Of a stretch of DNA of 32,546 nucleotides, positions 24,039 through 31,297 are shown piece after piece. The translations under genes were made by a program, and so were the position numbers. Numbering within the stretch: the stretch's first letter is position 1; each line of letters starts with the position of its first letter. A model generated the notes under the pieces. The model was given only the letters and a program-made list of their open reading frames with translations. It was not told the origin of the DNA and did not search any database. The stretch is from contig JBELHR010000020.1 in NCBI GenBank assembly GCA_042091275.1, positions 1 to 32,546 of the forward strand, given 5' to 3'. Origin of the DNA: JBELHR01 sp042091275 (GTDB lineage: Bacteria; Bacteroidota; Bacteroidia; Flavobacteriales; Flavobacteriaceae).

Positions 24039-25382
24039 TTATTTCGCATCCATTGCAAAATCTTCCATGAATTTTGTCGTGTAATTCCCAGCGACATAAT
24101 CTGGATGATCCATTAATTGACGGTGAAAAGGAATGGTTGTTTTCACTCCTTCGATGATAAACTCATCTAAAGCTCTTTTCATTTTGGAGATAGCTTCTTC
24201 TCTGGTTTGAGCAGTCGTTATCAATTTAGCAACCATAGAATCGTAGTTTGGCGGAATAGTATAACCCGCATAAACGTGAGTATCTAAACGAACTCCGTGT
24301 CCTCCTGGTGCATGAAAATTAGATATTTTTCCCGGTGCAGGTCTAAATCCATTGTAAGGATCTTCAGCATTTATCCTGCATTCAATAGAATGTAGGTTTG
24401 GAGTGTAGTTTTTACCAGAAATAGGAACTCCTGCAGCAACTGAAATTTGTTCTCTAATCAAGTCAAAATCGATTACTTGCTCCGTAATTGGATGTTCCAC
24501 CTGAATCCTTGTATTCATTTCCATGAAATAGAAGTTTCGGTGTTTATCTACTAAAAACTCAACGGTTCCTGCTCCTTCGTATTTAATAAATTCAGAGGCT
24601 TTTACAGCAGCCTCACCCATGCGTTCGCGAAGGTCATCCGTCATAAAAGGAGAAGGAGTTTCTTCGGTTAACTTTTGGTGTCTGCGTTGTACAGAACAAT
24701 CTCTTTCAGATAGGTGACAAGCTTTTCCAAAAGAATCTCCAACTACCTGAATCTCGATATGACGAGGTTCTTCAATTAGTTTTTCCATGTACATACCGTC
24801 ATTCCCAAAGGAAGCTTTTGCTTCTTGTCGAGCAGAATCCCAAGCAGGTCTCAACTCTTCGGCAGACCATACAGCTCTCATTCCTTTTCCTCCACCTCCG
24901 GCAGTAGCCTTTAGCATAACAGGATAACCCATCTCAGCGGCTAAAACTTCCGTTTCAGCAAAGTCTTTTAGCAAACCTTCTGATCCTGGAATTGTTGGTA
25001 CACCGGCTGCCTTCATGGTAGATTTAGCGGATGCCTTGTCTCCCATTCTATCTATCATTTCTGGTGAAGCACCGATAAATTTAATTTCGTGCTCATCACA
25101 AAGTGCAGAAAATTTAGCGTTCTCAGAAAGAAAACCATATCCCGGATGAATAGCATCTGCATTGGTTATTTCAGCAGCAGCTATTATATTCGCCATTTTC
25201 AAATAAGAATCTACAGACGGTGCTGGACCGATACAAACCGCCTCATCAGCAAATTTCACATGCAAACTCTCTGCATCTGCAGTAGAATAAACCGCAACAG
25301 ATTTGATACCCATTTCGCGGCAAGTACGGATAACGCGCAAAGCGATTTCCCCTCTATTTGCAATTAATATTTTTTTAAACAT
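24039..25382 (-). CDS. accC: Biotin carboxylase subunit of acetyl-CoA carboxylase
   Basis: 447 residues. N-terminal domain FKKILIANRGEIALRVIRTCRE, then IHPGYGFLSENAKF, the ATP-grasp glycine loop KATAGGGGKGMRAV (about 158-171), HIEIQVVGD, RDCSVQRRHQK, and catalytic-site EMNTRIQVEHPITEQVI. It carboxylates biotin carried by AccB with bicarbonate and ATP, the first half of malonyl-CoA formation. It follows accB by 22 nt and fabH upstream, and ends before a strong terminator. The alpha/beta carboxyltransferase genes are not in this window. Confidence 0.97.
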   Translation of the reverse strand: MFKKILIANRGEIALRVIRTCREMGIKSVAVYSTADAESLHVKFADEAVCIGPAPSVDSYLKMANIIAAAEITNADAIHPGYGFLSENAKFSALCDEHEIKFIGASPEMIDRMGDKASAKSTMKAAGVPTIPGSEGLLKDFAETEVLAAEMGYPVMLKATAGGGGKGMRAVWSAEELRPAWDSARQEAKASFGNDGMYMEKLIEEPRHIEIQVVGDSFGKACHLSERDCSVQRRHQKLTEETPSPFMTDDLRERMGEAAVKASEFIKYEGAGTVEFLVDKHRNFYFMEMNTRIQVEHPITEQVIDFDLIREQISVAAGVPISGKNYTPNLHSIECRINAEDPYNGFRPAPGKISNFHAPGGHGVRLDTHVYAGYTIPPNYDSMVAKLITTAQTREEAISKMKRALDEFIIEGVKTTIPFHRQLMDHPDYVAGNYTTKFMEDFAMDAK

Positions 25383-25404
25383 ACCTTTAGAATTATTGTT
25401 TAAC

Positions 25405-25893
25405 CTAAGATGGATCTACTAAGAATAAAGGCTGACCAAACTCAACTGGAGTACTGTCCTCCACAAGAACTTTTACAATCTTTCCGCTCACTTCTGATTC
25501 GATCTCGTTAAATAACTTCATCGCTTCAATAACACAAACAACAGAATCTGAAGAAACGCTGTCTCCTACTTCTACAAAGAAAGGCTTGTCTGGAGAAGGT
25601 TTGCGATAAAATGTTCCAATAATTGGGGACTTGATTTCAATATATTTTGAACTCTCATCCTCTTTTGACTCCTGTGGAGCCGCTGCTTCGCTTGCTACAG
25701 GTGCAGCAACAGGAGCTGCAGGCATAACAGGAACCTGAGGCATAGCCATTGGTGCAGATTGCACTATAGTAGTTTCGGTCTTCTCCGATCCTGTTTTAAT
25801 GGTGATTTTTACATCCTCCATTTCTAATTTAACTTCGCTTGCTCCTGATTTAGCAACAAACTTAATTAAGTTTTGAATCTCTTTTAAATCCAT
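25405..25893 (-). CDS. accB: Biotin carboxyl carrier protein of acetyl-CoA carboxylase
   Basis: 162 residues. A short N-terminal helix-rich region (DLKEIQNLIKFVAKSGASEVKLE, 2-24) is followed by an Ala/Pro linker (about 45-75), then the biotinyl domain (about 85-160) with EAMKLFNEIE; Lys126 is the residue that takes biotin. The biotinyl-domain thumb-like stretch FYRKPSPDKPFFVEVGD is present, as in other AccB proteins. It sits 21 nt after fabH and 22 nt before accC. Confidence 0.97.
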   Translation of the reverse strand: MDLKEIQNLIKFVAKSGASEVKLEMEDVKITIKTGSEKTETTIVQSAPMAMPQVPVMPAAPVAAPVASEAAAPQESKEDESSKYIEIKSPIIGTFYRKPSPDKPFFVEVGDSVSSDSVVCVIEAMKLFNEIESEVSGKIVKVLVEDSTPVEFGQPLFLVDPS

Positions 25894-25914
25894 TGTTTGA
25901 TAATTTACGTTAGT

Positions 25915-26910
25915 TTATGAATTATAGGCCCATTTTAAATAAACAGAACCCCATGTAAATCCACCACCAAAGGCAGCGAAAATAATATTATCTCCTTTTT
26001 TCAATTCTTTCTCATAGTCTGCCAAAAGCAAAGGCAAAGTAGCTGATGTTGTATTTCCGTAATTCTGGATATTCATCATAACCTTGTCCTTGTCCAAATC
26101 CATTCGATTCGCTGTAGCCTCTATGATTCTTTTATTTGCCTGATGGGGAGCCAACCAATTGACATCGTCCTTAGTCAAATTATTTCTCTCTAACATTTTT
26201 GCACTGACATCAGCCATATTTGTCACAGCGTATTTAAAGACGTTTTTACCATCTTGAAAAACTTTGTGCATTCCGCTTGCCAGAGTTTCCTCCGTAGTAG
26301 GATGCATCGATCCTCCACCTTGCATATTCAGAAACTGACGCCCGATGGCGTCTCCTCTTAAATATTCATCTTTAAAACCTAAATCCTCGTGATTTGGTTC
26401 AAAAAGCACTGCACCAGCACCATCACCAAAAATAATACATGTGGTTCGATCAGTATAATCTATTATAGAAGACATTTTATCTGCTCCAATCAAAAGTACC
26501 TTTTTGTATCTACCCGACTCGATATAGGCCGAGGCTGTCGACATACCGTAAAGAAAGCTAGAACATGCTGCTTGAAGGTCATAGGCAAAAGCATTTGTAG
26601 CTCCTATTTCTGTCGCTACATAAGTACCCGTTGACGCCACCATCATATCTGGGGTTGCCGTGGCCATGACTATCAAATCTATTTCCTTGGGATCCAAGTT
26701 ACGCTTTTCTAGTAAATCTTTTGCAGCTCGAATAGCCATAAAAGAAGTACCCGCTCCCTCTTCCTTCAAGATTCGTCGCTCTTTGATACCCGTTCGAGTA
26801 GTGATCCACTCATCATTGGTGTCGACCATTTTTGATAGCATCTCATTGGTCAAAATTGTTTCTGGAACATATTTACCAACGGCTGTAATAGCGGCAGTCA
26901 TTTTATTCAT
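25915..26910 (-). CDS. fabH: Beta-ketoacyl-ACP synthase III
   Basis: 331 residues. It starts fatty-acid synthesis by condensing acetyl- (or branched acyl-) CoA with malonyl-ACP. The catalytic triad is visible: Cys116 in DLQAACSSFLYG, His256 in WLAPHQANKR, Asn286 in IQNYGNTTSA. It also has TNDEWITTRTGIKERRI near the N-terminus and FAAFGGGFTWGS near the end. Start ATG 26908-26910 fits the usual N-terminus (MNKMTAAITAVGKYVPE). Followed closely by accB and accC. A separate weak promoter lies in 26952-26984 (TTACTTTG with CAA at a suitable distance), after the rpmF terminator. Confidence 0.97.
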   Translation of the reverse strand: MNKMTAAITAVGKYVPETILTNEMLSKMVDTNDEWITTRTGIKERRILKEEGAGTSFMAIRAAKDLLEKRNLDPKEIDLIVMATATPDMMVASTGTYVATEIGATNAFAYDLQAACSSFLYGMSTASAYIESGRYKKVLLIGADKMSSIIDYTDRTTCIIFGDGAGAVLFEPNHEDLGFKDEYLRGDAIGRQFLNMQGGGSMHPTTEETLASGMHKVFQDGKNVFKYAVTNMADVSAKMLERNNLTKDDVNWLAPHQANKRIIEATANRMDLDKDKVMMNIQNYGNTTSATLPLLLADYEKELKKGDNIIFAAFGGGFTWGSVYLKWAYNS

Positions 26911-27015
26911 AAATTTTTATTTATGCGTAACTCTTTGTCAAAAATTGGATTCAAAGTAATGAAAATAATTTCAATTAACTCCAACAAATAACTAGAATAA
27001 GTTCACTTTTTAAAC

Positions 27016-27046
27016 AAAAAAAAACCCTCAAAAAAGGATGAGGATT
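27016..27046 (-). terminator. Probable Rho-independent terminator after rpmF
   Basis: On the minus strand, AATCCTC/GAGGGTT (complements of 27040-27046 and 27023-27029) forms a stem with one mismatch and a T-rich loop, then a run of T. Likely partial, since fabH-accBC follow on the same strand. The rest of 26911-27100 shows no gene. Confidence 0.6.
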
Positions 27047-27100
27047 TAATTTTTATTGCTCTATATCACTAATTAACACCTAACTAAAGTGTCAGAATTC

Positions 27101-27295
27101 TTAAGCTTCTGTTGAAGCAGACTCCATTACGATTTGACCTCTGTAATAAAGTTTTCCTTCATGCCAGTGAGCTCTGTGATACAAATGCGCTTCTCCTGTA
27201 GTTGGATCAACAGCGATTTGAGGCATCTCAGCTTTGTAGTGAGTTCTCCTCTTATCTCTTCTAGTTTTGGATATCTTTCTTTTAGGATGTGCCAT
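27101..27295 (-). CDS. rpmF: 50S ribosomal protein L32 (bL32)
   Basis: 64 residues. Starts MAHPKRKISKTRRDKRRTHYK, the L32 hallmark, then PTTGEAHLYHRAHWHEGKLYYRGQIVM as in Bacteroidota. The classical zinc-ribbon cysteines are absent, and the protein has no Cys at all. It lies 7 nt after the DUF177 gene, the widespread yceD-rpmF arrangement. Confidence 0.97.
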   Translation of the reverse strand: MAHPKRKISKTRRDKRRTHYKAEMPQIAVDPTTGEAHLYHRAHWHEGKLYYRGQIVMESASTEA

Positions 27296-27302
27296 TTTAT
27301 AC

Positions 27303-27809
27303 TTATTTACCTGTTATTAATTCATTCAATTTATCCCAACGCGGGTCATGCCCCTTGTCTTTATTTTTTTCGTTCTTGTTCTCTTCTTTGATTTCTATCT
27401 CTTGTGAATCTTCATTTACCCTTTTTAAAGGCACAGAGAGAACAATGTTTTCGTAGATGTAATGAGACAAATCTAACTCATAAGCAGAAAAAGGAATAAT
27501 CAATAACTCCTCATCTACTTCTCGCATTTCATCACCAAATTTGACTATCAAAGGATATTGACCCTGAATAGCCATATCAAAAGGCTCTCCACTTCGGTCG
27601 CAATCCACATTTACAGTTCCGTCAATTATAAAGTTCAATTCAAAAAAGGTCGCTTTTTTTACAAAATCTAACCTAACTCGAATATCGCTACTATAAAATT
27701 CGTCGAAATCAAATAAATCAAAGAACGTATTATCTATACGATAATCAAACTCATGTTTTCCTTCCTTTAAACCAACAAAAGGAATTTTAAATTCTCTTAA
27801 GTCTTTCAT
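27303..27809 (-). CDS. DUF177 (YceD-like) protein
   Basis: 168 residues if started at ATG 27807-27809 (MKDLREFKIPFVGLKEGKHE, matching relatives); ATGs at 27812 and 27818 are also possible. A longer frame to 27863 is rejected because it would cover the promoter at 27832-27864. Features: GTVNVDCDRSGEPFDMAIQG, DEELLIIPFSAYELDLSHYIYENIVLSVPLKRV in the middle, and a charged C-terminus with KNEKNKDKGHDPRWDKLNEL. The family (YceD in E. coli) is tied to 23S rRNA maturation and is usually upstream of rpmF, as here. Confidence 0.93.
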   Translation of the reverse strand: MKDLREFKIPFVGLKEGKHEFDYRIDNTFFDLFDFDEFYSSDIRVRLDFVKKATFFELNFIIDGTVNVDCDRSGEPFDMAIQGQYPLIVKFGDEMREVDEELLIIPFSAYELDLSHYIYENIVLSVPLKRVNEDSQEIEIKEENKNEKNKDKGHDPRWDKLNELITGK

Positions 27810-27831
27810 CATCAACATCAATTTGAGCGTG

Positions 27832-27864
27832 CAAAGATATAAAATAATATATAATGTTGTCAAA
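27832..27864 (-). promoter_or_regulatory. Promoter of DUF177-rpmF
   Basis: On the minus strand TTTG (27861-27864) and TATCTTTG (27832-27839), 21 nt apart, give a full consensus match. The predicted start lies near 27825, leaving a leader of roughly 7-16 nt depending on which ATG is used. Confidence 0.8.
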
Positions 27865-27882
27865 TAAAACGCAAAAAAATAC

Positions 27883-28923
27883 TTAGCGTTTTGTCTTGAG
27901 AACGTTAGAGGTTATTTCCTCATAATTACTGCGATTAGCAAATAATTCCAAGGCCTTAAACAAGGCGGCCTTAAACGAGGATTCGTCTGCCAAACCTTTT
28001 CCTGCGATATCAAAACCAGTACCGTGATCCGGTGAGGTTCTGATTTTGTTTAGTCCCGCAGTAAAATTAACTCCGGTCCCAAAAGCTATAGTTTTAAACG
28101 GAGCCAAACCTTGATCGTGATACATCGCCAAGACTCCGTCAAAATTTTCATAAGCTCGAGAACCGAAAAAACCATCCGCTGCATAGGGACCAAAAACAAG
28201 TATACCCTGTTCTTTGTTTATTTTCTCCAAAGCAGGTCTAACAATATTCTCATCATCGTTCCCGATAACTCCTTTGTCTCCACAATGGGGATTGATTCCA
28301 AGAACTGCAATCTTTGGTCTGTCAATACCAAAATCTTTCTTTAAGGAGGTGTTCATGAGACTCACCTTGCGAGAGATTAATTCTTCATTTATTATATCGG
28401 AAACCTCTGAAATAGGAACATGACCTGTAATCAGACCTACACGAAGTTTTTCGCATACCAACAACATCAACGCATCTCCCTCTAACTCGACACCTAAGTA
28501 TTCCGTGTGACCTGGGAACTTGAAGTCTTCATTATAAATACTATCCTTATTTATAGGAGCAGTGACCAATACATCTACCTGTCCATCTTTCAGAGCTGTG
28601 GTTGCAGCTTGGAGAGATCGAAAAGCAAAAGACCCGACTTCTTTCGAGGCTTGACCAAACTCTATATTTACCTCATCCTCCCAAGATTGCATCAAATTTA
28701 TCTTATTGTCTGCAATTTTATCCAAGTTATTGATGGTAAAAACTGGAACATTTAAATCTAATATCTTCTTGTGATAAGACAACGCTTTGGAGGACCCAAA
28801 GAGCACTGGAGTACAAAATTCCAACATCCTTTTGTCCCTAAAGGTCTTTAAAACGACCTCTAAGCCAACACCGTTTAAGTCTCCTATTGATATACCTACT
28901 CTAATTTTTTTTCTCAGCGTCAT
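27883..28923 (-). CDS. pdxA: 4-hydroxythreonine-4-phosphate dehydrogenase
   Basis: 346 residues from ATG 28921-28923 (MTLRKKIRVGISIGDLNGVGLEVVLK). A start eight codons upstream is less likely because a -7-like box overlaps it. Signatures: FPGHTEYLGVEL, ITGHVPISEVSDIIN, LGINPHCGDKGVIGNDDENIVRPAL, and MYHDQGLAPFKTIAFGTGVNFTAGLNKIRTSPDHGTGFDIAGK, holding metal-ligand His residues. It oxidises 4-phosphohydroxy-threonine in the DXP-dependent route to pyridoxal phosphate. It is 19 nt upstream of the DUF177 promoter region, on the same strand, and divergent from riboflavin synthase. Confidence 0.95.
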   Translation of the reverse strand: MTLRKKIRVGISIGDLNGVGLEVVLKTFRDKRMLEFCTPVLFGSSKALSYHKKILDLNVPVFTINNLDKIADNKINLMQSWEDEVNIEFGQASKEVGSFAFRSLQAATTALKDGQVDVLVTAPINKDSIYNEDFKFPGHTEYLGVELEGDALMLLVCEKLRVGLITGHVPISEVSDIINEELISRKVSLMNTSLKKDFGIDRPKIAVLGINPHCGDKGVIGNDDENIVRPALEKINKEQGILVFGPYAADGFFGSRAYENFDGVLAMYHDQGLAPFKTIAFGTGVNFTAGLNKIRTSPDHGTGFDIAGKGLADESSFKAALFKALELFANRSNYEEITSNVLKTKR

Positions 28924-28931
28924 TAATTGCT

Positions 28932-28952
28932 TATTTTTGTGACTCAAAAGTA
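28932..28952. promoter_or_regulatory. Divergent -7 boxes for pdxA and riboflavin synthase
   Basis: Plus strand: TATTTTTG (28932-28939), 32 nt before the riboflavin synthase ATG. Minus strand: TACTTTTG (complement of 28945-28952), 22 nt before the pdxA ATG. Both fit TAnnTTTG; the -33 elements are weak. The two promoters face away from each other within 21 nt. Confidence 0.45.
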
Positions 28953-28971
28953 GTCAATAAATATTACATCT

Positions 28972-29562
28972 ATGTTCACAGGAATAATCGAAACCTTAGG
29001 GGTTCTCAAAAATTTAAAACGCGAAGAAGAAAACCTTCACCTTACAGTAAAGAGCGACTTTACCAAAGAGCTTAAAATAGATCAAAGTGTATCTCACAAC
29101 GGGGTATGTTTGACGGTTGTTGAAATAGATGGAGACCAGTACACAGTAACGGCAATTCAGGAAACTTTAAAAAAGACTAATCTACAATTTCTGGAACTTG
29201 GGGACAAAATCAATTTGGAGAGAGGAATGAAGGTAGGAGATCGATTGGATGGACATATCGTTCAAGGCCATGTAGATCAAACTGCAAAATGCATTCTTGT
29301 GGAAAGCGAGGAAGGGAGTTGGAAATACCGATTCGAATACGACTCTAGCTCCAATAACATTACAATAGAAAAGGGTTCAATTACGGTCAATGGAGTGAGC
29401 TTAACTGTGGTAGATTCCGAGCGAAATTCCTTTTCTGTAGCAATAATACCCTTTACCTACGAACAAACGACATTTCAACATCTAAAACCAGGTGATGTCG
29501 TTAATTTAGAATTTGACGTCATTGGCAAATATGTATCTCGTTTAAAGAGTTTTAATATTTAA
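28972..29562 (+). CDS. ribE: Riboflavin synthase, alpha subunit
   Basis: 196 residues. MFTGIIETLG at the start is the family hallmark. Two lumazine-binding repeats follow: the first has SVSHNGVCLTVVEIDGD, the second GSITVNGVSLTVVDSERNSF, with GHIVQGHVDQ joining them. It dismutates two molecules of 6,7-dimethyl-8-ribityllumazine into riboflavin and a pyrimidine. A -7 box TATTTTTG lies 32 nt upstream of the start. Other riboflavin genes are not in the window. Confidence 0.96.
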   Translation: MFTGIIETLGVLKNLKREEENLHLTVKSDFTKELKIDQSVSHNGVCLTVVEIDGDQYTVTAIQETLKKTNLQFLELGDKINLERGMKVGDRLDGHIVQGHVDQTAKCILVESEEGSWKYRFEYDSSSNNITIEKGSITVNGVSLTVVDSERNSFSVAIIPFTYEQTTFQHLKPGDVVNLEFDVIGKYVSRLKSFNI

Positions 29563-29609
29563 AAAAAAAATCCTAATTTCATAACCTAACCTAAATAAAA
29601 AAATAGAAA

Positions 29610-29945
29610 ATGGGAAAGTTTGAAATTTATCAAAGTGAGAAAAATCAAGAATTTTATTTTAGATTAAAAGCCGGAAATGGCGAAAATATTCTAGGTAGCC
29701 AAGGCTATAACAACAAAGCATCTTGCGAAAACGGCGTTGCTTCTGTGGTGAAAAATTCAGGAGACGAGTCTAAATACGAAATTAAAGAAGCTAAAAACGG
29801 AAAATTCCATTTCAGCCTAAAAGCCGGCAACGGTCAAATTATTGGTTCTTCTCAGATGTATAAAACAGAGTCTGGAATGAAAAATGGAATTCAATCTGTA
29901 ATGAAAAACGCTGCAGATGCAAAAGTTGAGGATTTAACTTCTTAA
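29610..29945 (+). CDS. DUF1508 (YegP-like) protein with two repeats
   Basis: 111 residues made of two DUF1508 units: FEIYQSEKNQEFYFRLKAGNG...SQGYNNKASCENGVASV (about 3-45) and YEIKEAKNGKFHFSLKAGNG...SSQMYKTESGMKNGIQSV (about 53-100). The family folds as small beta-alpha units and has no proven function; it is often stress-related in annotations. It starts 47 nt after ribE, with no terminator between, so it may be co-transcribed. It is convergent with the TPR gene, with only 2 nt between stops. Confidence 0.93.
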   Translation: MGKFEIYQSEKNQEFYFRLKAGNGENILGSQGYNNKASCENGVASVVKNSGDESKYEIKEAKNGKFHFSLKAGNGQIIGSSQMYKTESGMKNGIQSVMKNAADAKVEDLTS

Positions 29946-29947
29946 AC

Positions 29948-30603
29948 TCAAATACCAGTTTCAGTGCTAGAAATCGAGTCGCTTGGTAGATCCTCTTTTA
30001 GGTTTTTACCGCAGACGTTTTCAAATAAATTTTCTGGCACTGAATACTCAAATTCCCTCGCCTTTTTCAAATCAAAACAGGCTTCTTCTCTATTTTGAAT
30101 TCGGAGGTTGGAAACCGCTCTATTGAAATAAAATCTACCTCTACTGTTGGGACTCAGTTCTATCGCCATTGTATAATCGGCTACTGCCTCAGCGTGATCT
30201 CCCAAACTGGCTCTGGAAAGCGCTCTATTGTAATGGCTATTATGGCTTCTTGGGTTTAAATCTAGTGCCTCACTAAAATCGAGAATAGCAGATTCGTGAT
30301 TCCCGATCCTCGCAAATGCAAAACCTCTATTATTTAAGGCTTGTGTATAATCTGGATTTAAATTGAGAGCACCGGAAAAATCCTTGATCGCATTTTCATA
30401 AGATTTCAGAGATACATGAGACAATCCCCTTGCGTAATGAAGTTTAGAAGATGTATCGCCTCCTAGCTCCAGCGCCTGAGTAAAGTCAGAAATCGCTGCA
30501 TCGTGGTTGTTTAATTTAGATTGCGCTATCCCTCGGTAATAAAAAACATTCCACTCACCAGGATAAGAAGTTATAATTTGGTCAAAGTCCTCAATCGCAG
30601 ATT
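29948..30603 (-). CDS. TPR protein, C-terminal part (joined gene broken by an N gap)
   Basis: 218 visible residues ending at TGA 29948-29950, with TPR units of 34 residues: WNVFYYRGIAQSKLNNHDAA, LHYARGLSHVSLKSYENAI, NNRGFAFARIGNHESAI, YNRALSRASLGDHAEAV, YFNRAVSNLRIQNREEA. The final unit carries EEACFDLKK and ends in FENVCG, a Cys pair seen also in the neighbouring paralogue. With the 30704-31182 fragment it makes one 359-codon gene after removing the 55-nt duplicate and the gap. The protein is presumably secreted or periplasmic because the N-terminal fragment has a signal peptide. TPR arrays bind other proteins; no partner is visible. Confidence 0.85.
30549..30603. repeat. 55-nt direct repeat, left copy, flanking the N gap
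   Basis: Identical to 30704-30758 and ends exactly at the first N. Two contig ends sharing 55 nt is a common assembler k-mer overlap. Confidence 0.97.
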
Positions 30604-30703
30604 NNNNNNNNNNNNNNNNNNNNNNNNNNNNNNNNNNNNNNNNNNNNNNNNNNNNNNNNNNNNNNNNNNNNNNNNNNNNNNNNNNNNNNNNNNNNNNNNN
30701 NNN
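30604..30703. other. Assembly gap of 100 N
   Basis: Exactly 100 N, the conventional size for an unknown gap. It sits between two copies of the same 55-nt sequence within a TPR gene. Confidence 0.98.
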
Positions 30704-30758
30704 TTCCACTCACCAGGATAAGAAGTTATAATTTGGTCAAAGTCCTCAATCGCAGATT
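30704..30758. repeat. 55-nt direct repeat, right copy, flanking the N gap
   Basis: Begins at the base after the last N and is identical over all 55 nt to 30549-30603. Confidence 0.97.
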
Positions 30759-31182
30759 GATAGTCCCTAGAGTCCATCTTTTTTACTCCTCTGTTAAAGA
30801 TTGCGTCCAAGTAATTAGATTTCAAAAGAATAGCTTGTGAGTAATCCTCTAGAGCATCGGAATCTCTGCCGAGATACGAGTAAGAAACTCCTCTGTTGTT
30901 AAAGGCCTGGTGGTAGTTAGGTTTTAAAAAGACCGCTTGATTATAATCTTGAATAGCCTCTTCGTGTAAGTCCAATTTAGACTTGGCCACACCTCTCCCG
31001 TAAAAGCCTTCGTGAGATAAACTATCGAGACCAATGGCCTTGGAATAAGACTCTACAGCACCACGAAAATCATTGGAATTAAATTTTGCCATACCTTGAT
31101 TCATATGATATTCGTATAAGTCCTGAGAGTAAACTCCTGAAAAGAAAAAAGACAACAATAAGGTTATAACAAGTTTTTGCAT
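30704..31182 (-). CDS. TPR protein, N-terminal part (joined gene broken by an N gap)
   Basis: 159 complete residues before the gap. The signal peptide MQKLVITLLLSFFFSGVYSQ is followed by TPR units: YHMNQGMAKFNSNDFRGAV, YGRGVAKSKLDLHEEAI, NNRGVSYSYLGRDSDAL, FNRGVKKMDSRDYQSAI. The last one ends SYPGEW at the gap edge, and the other side resumes SYPGEWNVFYYRG, so the two sides overlap by 55 nt. The merged protein would be 359 residues with nine TPRs. It is a tandem paralogue of the gene at 31298-32431, and both start with the same context CGCCATG. No consensus promoter is seen in 31183-31297. Confidence 0.87.
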
Positions 31183-31297
31183 GGCGGCTGACTAAACAAC
31201 ACTAATTTCGGAAGTAAACCATTGAAAAACAAGTAATTATTCAAATAACTAATGAAAACTGCACAATCATGTAGTAAAATTGCGTCTTAGCTCATTC

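Noticed and set aside
26952..26984. Possible fabH promoter (TTACTTTG with CAA arms on the minus strand)
   Set aside because: The -7 box has T instead of A at its second position; kept only as a remark in the fabH entry.
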